From assembly GCF_002261225.1 (NCBI RefSeq), contig NZ_NEVM01000005.1:2480001-2544000 (forward strand): DNA of 64,000 nt, in the 5' to 3' direction. Made by a program: the position numbers and the translations under genes. The notes beneath the pieces are model-generated. The model saw only the letters and a list, made by a program, of their open reading frames with translations, was not told the DNA's origin and searched no databases. Positions 61,738 through 64,000 of this stretch are shown piece by piece (within the stretch, counting starts at the first letter, position 1; every line of letters starts with the position of its first letter). This DNA is from Bordetella genomosp. 10 (lineage in GTDB: Bacteria > Pseudomonadota > Gammaproteobacteria > Burkholderiales > Burkholderiaceae_B).

Positions 61738-62313
61738 GTAGGTAATCTTGAGAGCAGCCGGTACGGATCGATGGCAACGCTCGGGTCGAAGCGCCATGGC
61801 CGCCGCCCCACGGGCGGACGACCCGTCGCTTCCCGATGGGCCGGTGGCCGCGATGGCGCCGGCTAGTGAGGCTCGTGCGGCACGGAGGGTTGGACGCGCC
61901 GGCGTCATCGTGAAAATTCTCCCGCGCCGCTGCACAGGGCGCGGGCGCCCTGCCGCGCGACAATAGCGCCAGTTACAAAAGGGGCCTGAGTGGCCGGCGT
62001 TTGACAAAATGTGTAAGGCTGGCTGTCAATGGAGCACACACACCTTGTCATAAAAGTGCATAGTGTAGAGGGCGCCTGGACGAAATTCTGCGGGAAAAAC
62101 GGGCAATTTCTGCCTTGAATCAAGGATTATGCAACTGCCGGGCAGGCGACACGAAAGCGTCATCATATTTCAAAATGAAACCTTCGTATTTCCAAAGATG
62201 ATGCCGGCACCGTCCGCCACGGCTCCTGCGCGCAGCGCGGAACGCGTACACTCCTGTCCAGGATCCGCGCGCGTCGCGGACTGTCCGTTCAACCCACTTT
62301 TTCGCCCCTCCCG
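61738..62313. other. Gene-free divergent region between siaC and the unknown membrane protein
   Basis: About 576 bp without a convincing gene. A short minus-strand frame at 61905-62123 has no family features. The section about 61990-62200 is AT-richer than its surroundings and includes TTGACA (62001-62006) and TGTCAA (62024-62029) as an inverted pair with TTGTCA at 62045. This is probably where promoters for the flanking genes lie. Confidence 0.5.
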
Positions 62314-63357
62314 ATGATTCCGGTCGCGCTGCCCGGCGGCAACTTCTATCCGATGCTGGTCGCGTCGCTGATATGTCTTGCCACCTTGCTGACCTGGATC
62401 GCCGTCCTCTGTACCACCCCCACGGCGCGCCTGCGGGTGCGCGAGCATCCGCGCAAAAGCCTGGCGGCCATGGGCCTGCTGGCCCTGGTGGGCGCCATTT
62501 TCCCCGCCGGCCAGGCGCAGCGCTGGCTGGCGGCGCGCGAAGCCGCCGAAGACCAGGCGCGCCGCACCCTGGTGCTGGACCACGGCGCCGAGCTGGACGG
62601 CATCCCCATGCCCGCCAACACCCGCCTGCTGCTGAAGACCCCCGGCCAATTGGCCAGCTTCGAACTGGCCAGCTTCCCCGCCGAGGTAGACCTGGACGGC
62701 GCCCGGATCCGGCAATTGCGGCGCTATGTGCGCGGCGACGGCGCAGCGGCCACGGTCATCGGCGCCTCCGCCACCATTGCCCAGGACCAGGACATCGACG
62801 GCTGGCGCTGCAGCCACGGCCATTTCGTCGAATTCCGCATGTCCACGGCCGACGGCCGCCTGCATTTCAGCAGTTGCCACCTGGCGGCCGGCAACCAGCT
62901 CGACAAGCAAGCCATACCCGCGGGGACCTGGGCCAGCCTGCGGAGCGGCGCCGGCGCGGCGAGCGACCCGCGCCTGGCCGAAGGCTGGCTGCTGCGCACG
63001 GAAGGCAGCGAACCGATACTGGTCCAGGACCTGCCCCTGTTCAAGGCCGAACTGCGCCTGGACCCGCAGCACCGCGTGCGGTCCTTCGAGGGCGCGCTGG
63101 CGCAGCCCTTCACCCTGGGGGCCATGACCTACCCGCCCGGCACGCGGGTGGCGACCGCGGCCCCCTCGCTGCCCGGCGCGATGCCGGGCGACCTGGTCTT
63201 CAGTCCCTCGCGCGGCCGTTCGGCCAAGCGCGAAGGCGGGCAGGACGTCGCCGCCGGCAATTCCGTGCTGCAGGCGCCGGACGGCAAGGTGCGGGCGGTG
63301 CTCGCCAACCGCGCGGCCGGCGTGCTGGACTACGCCTCGATCGGCCTGACCCCTTGA
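62314..63357 (+). CDS. Membrane protein of unknown function
   Basis: A 347-aa protein. Two N-terminal hydrophobic segments (about residues 12-35 and 48-66) are followed by about 280 residues of soluble, beta-rich sequence that would be periplasmic or cytoplasmic depending on topology. GWRCSHGHFVEFRMSTADG and LHFSSCHLAAGNQLDK hold two cysteines that might pair. PGTRVATAAPSLPGAMPGDL resembles a short repeat of the earlier GIPMPANTRLLL region. Codon use is normal, arguing for a real gene. I do not recognise the family. It is upstream of argJ by 147 bp. Confidence 0.7.
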   Translation: MIPVALPGGNFYPMLVASLICLATLLTWIAVLCTTPTARLRVREHPRKSLAAMGLLALVGAIFPAGQAQRWLAAREAAEDQARRTLVLDHGAELDGIPMPANTRLLLKTPGQLASFELASFPAEVDLDGARIRQLRRYVRGDGAAATVIGASATIAQDQDIDGWRCSHGHFVEFRMSTADGRLHFSSCHLAAGNQLDKQAIPAGTWASLRSGAGAASDPRLAEGWLLRTEGSEPILVQDLPLFKAELRLDPQHRVRSFEGALAQPFTLGAMTYPPGTRVATAAPSLPGAMPGDLVFSPSRGRSAKREGGQDVAAGNSVLQAPDGKVRAVLANRAAGVLDYASIGLTP

Positions 63358-63504
63358 TGGGGCCCGCGGCGCGCGGATCGATGCGCCGCGCGACACGGCG
63401 GGCGTAGCCCGCGACGATGCCTGTCGCAAAACACTGGGATAATAGACGTTTCCCCTGTGACAGCCGGACCGCCGCGCGCGGCCCGCCAACTCGAGACTAG
63501 CGAC

Positions 63505-64000
63505 ATGGCCGTCAACCTGCAAATCCCCTCGGAATCCGAGATTTTCCCCGTCCCCGGCATTGAAATCGGCGTCGCCGAAGCCGGTATCCGCAAGGCCGGA
63601 CGACGCGATCTGACGGTATTCCGCCTGGCGCCGGGCACCAGCGTGGCGGGCGTGTTCACCCGCAACCGCTTCCGCGCGGCGCCGGTGCAGGTATGCGAAG
63701 CCCATCTCGCGGCGGGCAAGCAGATCGCCGCGCTGGTGATCAACACCGGCAACGCCAACGCCGGCACGGGCGCCGACGGCATGCAGCGCTGCAACGACAC
63801 CTGCGCCGCGCTGGCCCGGCTGCTGGACGTGCAGGCCGACCAGATCCTGCCCTTCTCCACCGGCGTCATCCTGGAGCCGCTGCCGGTCGACCGCTTGGTG
63901 GCCGGACTGCCCGCCGCCATCGCCAACCTGGGCCCGAACAACTGGTTCAGCGCCGCCCACGGCATCATGACCACCGACACGCAGCCCAAGATCGCCTCGG
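63505..64000 (+). CDS. argJ: Bifunctional ornithine acetyltransferase/N-acetylglutamate synthase, N-terminal part
   Basis: Arginine biosynthesis enzyme that recycles the acetyl group from N-acetylornithine to glutamate. About 165 residues are visible before the window ends. [48 protein letters not shown] and [13 protein letters not shown] match ArgJ. The autoproteolytic Ala-Thr site should lie beyond the edge. The ATG at 63505 is preceded by a GAGACTAGCGAC stretch. Confidence 0.95.
   Translation, partial: MAVNLQIPSESEIFPVPGIEIGVAEAGIRKAGRRDLTVFRLAPGTSVAGVFTRNRFRAAPVQVCEAHLAAGKQIAALVINTGNANAGTGADGMQRCNDTCAALARLLDVQADQILPFSTGVILEPLPVDRLVAGLPAAIANLGPNNWFSAAHGIMTTDTQPKIAS

Noticed and set aside
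61905..62123. 72-codon minus-strand frame in the siaC upstream gap
   Set aside because: Cysteine-rich but without family features, and located where promoters are expected; not supported as a gene.

Overview
The window is a GC-rich, gene-dense chromosomal segment of a beta-proteobacterium, most likely Bordetella or a close Alcaligenaceae relative such as Achromobacter. The pointers are a lysine/alanine-repeat histone H1 homologue of the BpH1 type, the rubredoxin/thiD-like/thiE/hemL block, the aroQ-accB-accC-prmA block, a class Ia nrdAB, and a GC-rich intergenic repeat family that I recognise as typical of these genomes. I see no rRNA, tRNA, CRISPR, phage or insertion sequence genes. Both edges cut genes: tyrS on the left and argJ on the right.

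Layout. 1-5.8 kb holds core functions: tyrS, an M23 cell-wall endopeptidase, anmK, erpA, a DUF6776-like protein and rplM-rpsI. 5.8-12.6 kb is an accessory catabolic cluster: a MetX-like hydrolase, a GMC oxidoreductase, an orphan family-5 solute-binding protein, a FadR-type GntR regulator and an asparaginase-like amidase with an altered active site. One 16-bp motif lies at the 5' ends of both the regulator and the binding-protein gene. 12.6-17.2 kb is a complete livKHMGF branched-chain amino-acid-type ABC transporter. 17.4-24.7 kb has pmbA, darP, an esterase, a Pat-type acyl-CoA synthetase/GNAT protein, gltX and a lipoprotein. 25-31.6 kb has nrdAB behind two NrdR boxes, the histone-like gene, yggT and a glycine-zipper lipoprotein. 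31.8-38.8 kb is a leftward run: a Tat-exported TlpA-like protein, aroQ, accB, accC, prmA, a DUF3426 protein and a PfkB kinase. 38.9-43 kb has mpl, yqiA and an RNB ribonuclease.

43.1-50.6 kb is the most unusual part. A response regulator is followed by one open reading frame encoding a TctE-like histidine kinase fused in frame to a complete periplasmic solute-binding domain. A full AfuABC/FbpABC-type ABC transporter follows, and its own binding protein is a paralogue of the fused domain. I read this as a self-contained sense-and-import system resembling PgtABC-type regulation, with sensor kinase and binding protein merged. The gap between regulator and transporter genes contains inverted repeats and an 11-bp-period direct repeat that could be the operator.

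50.7-64 kb has a TonB-like protein, aroE, mtgA, lptG, apaH, a PlsC acyltransferase, ruvX, yqgE, rubredoxin, a degenerate thiD, thiE, hemL, a SiaC/SiaD cyclic-di-GMP pair, an unknown membrane protein and argJ. A copy of the dispersed repeat sits between siaC and siaD, flanked by a 15-bp direct repeat that contains the siaC stop and the siaD start. This suggests insertion of the element into formerly overlapping genes.
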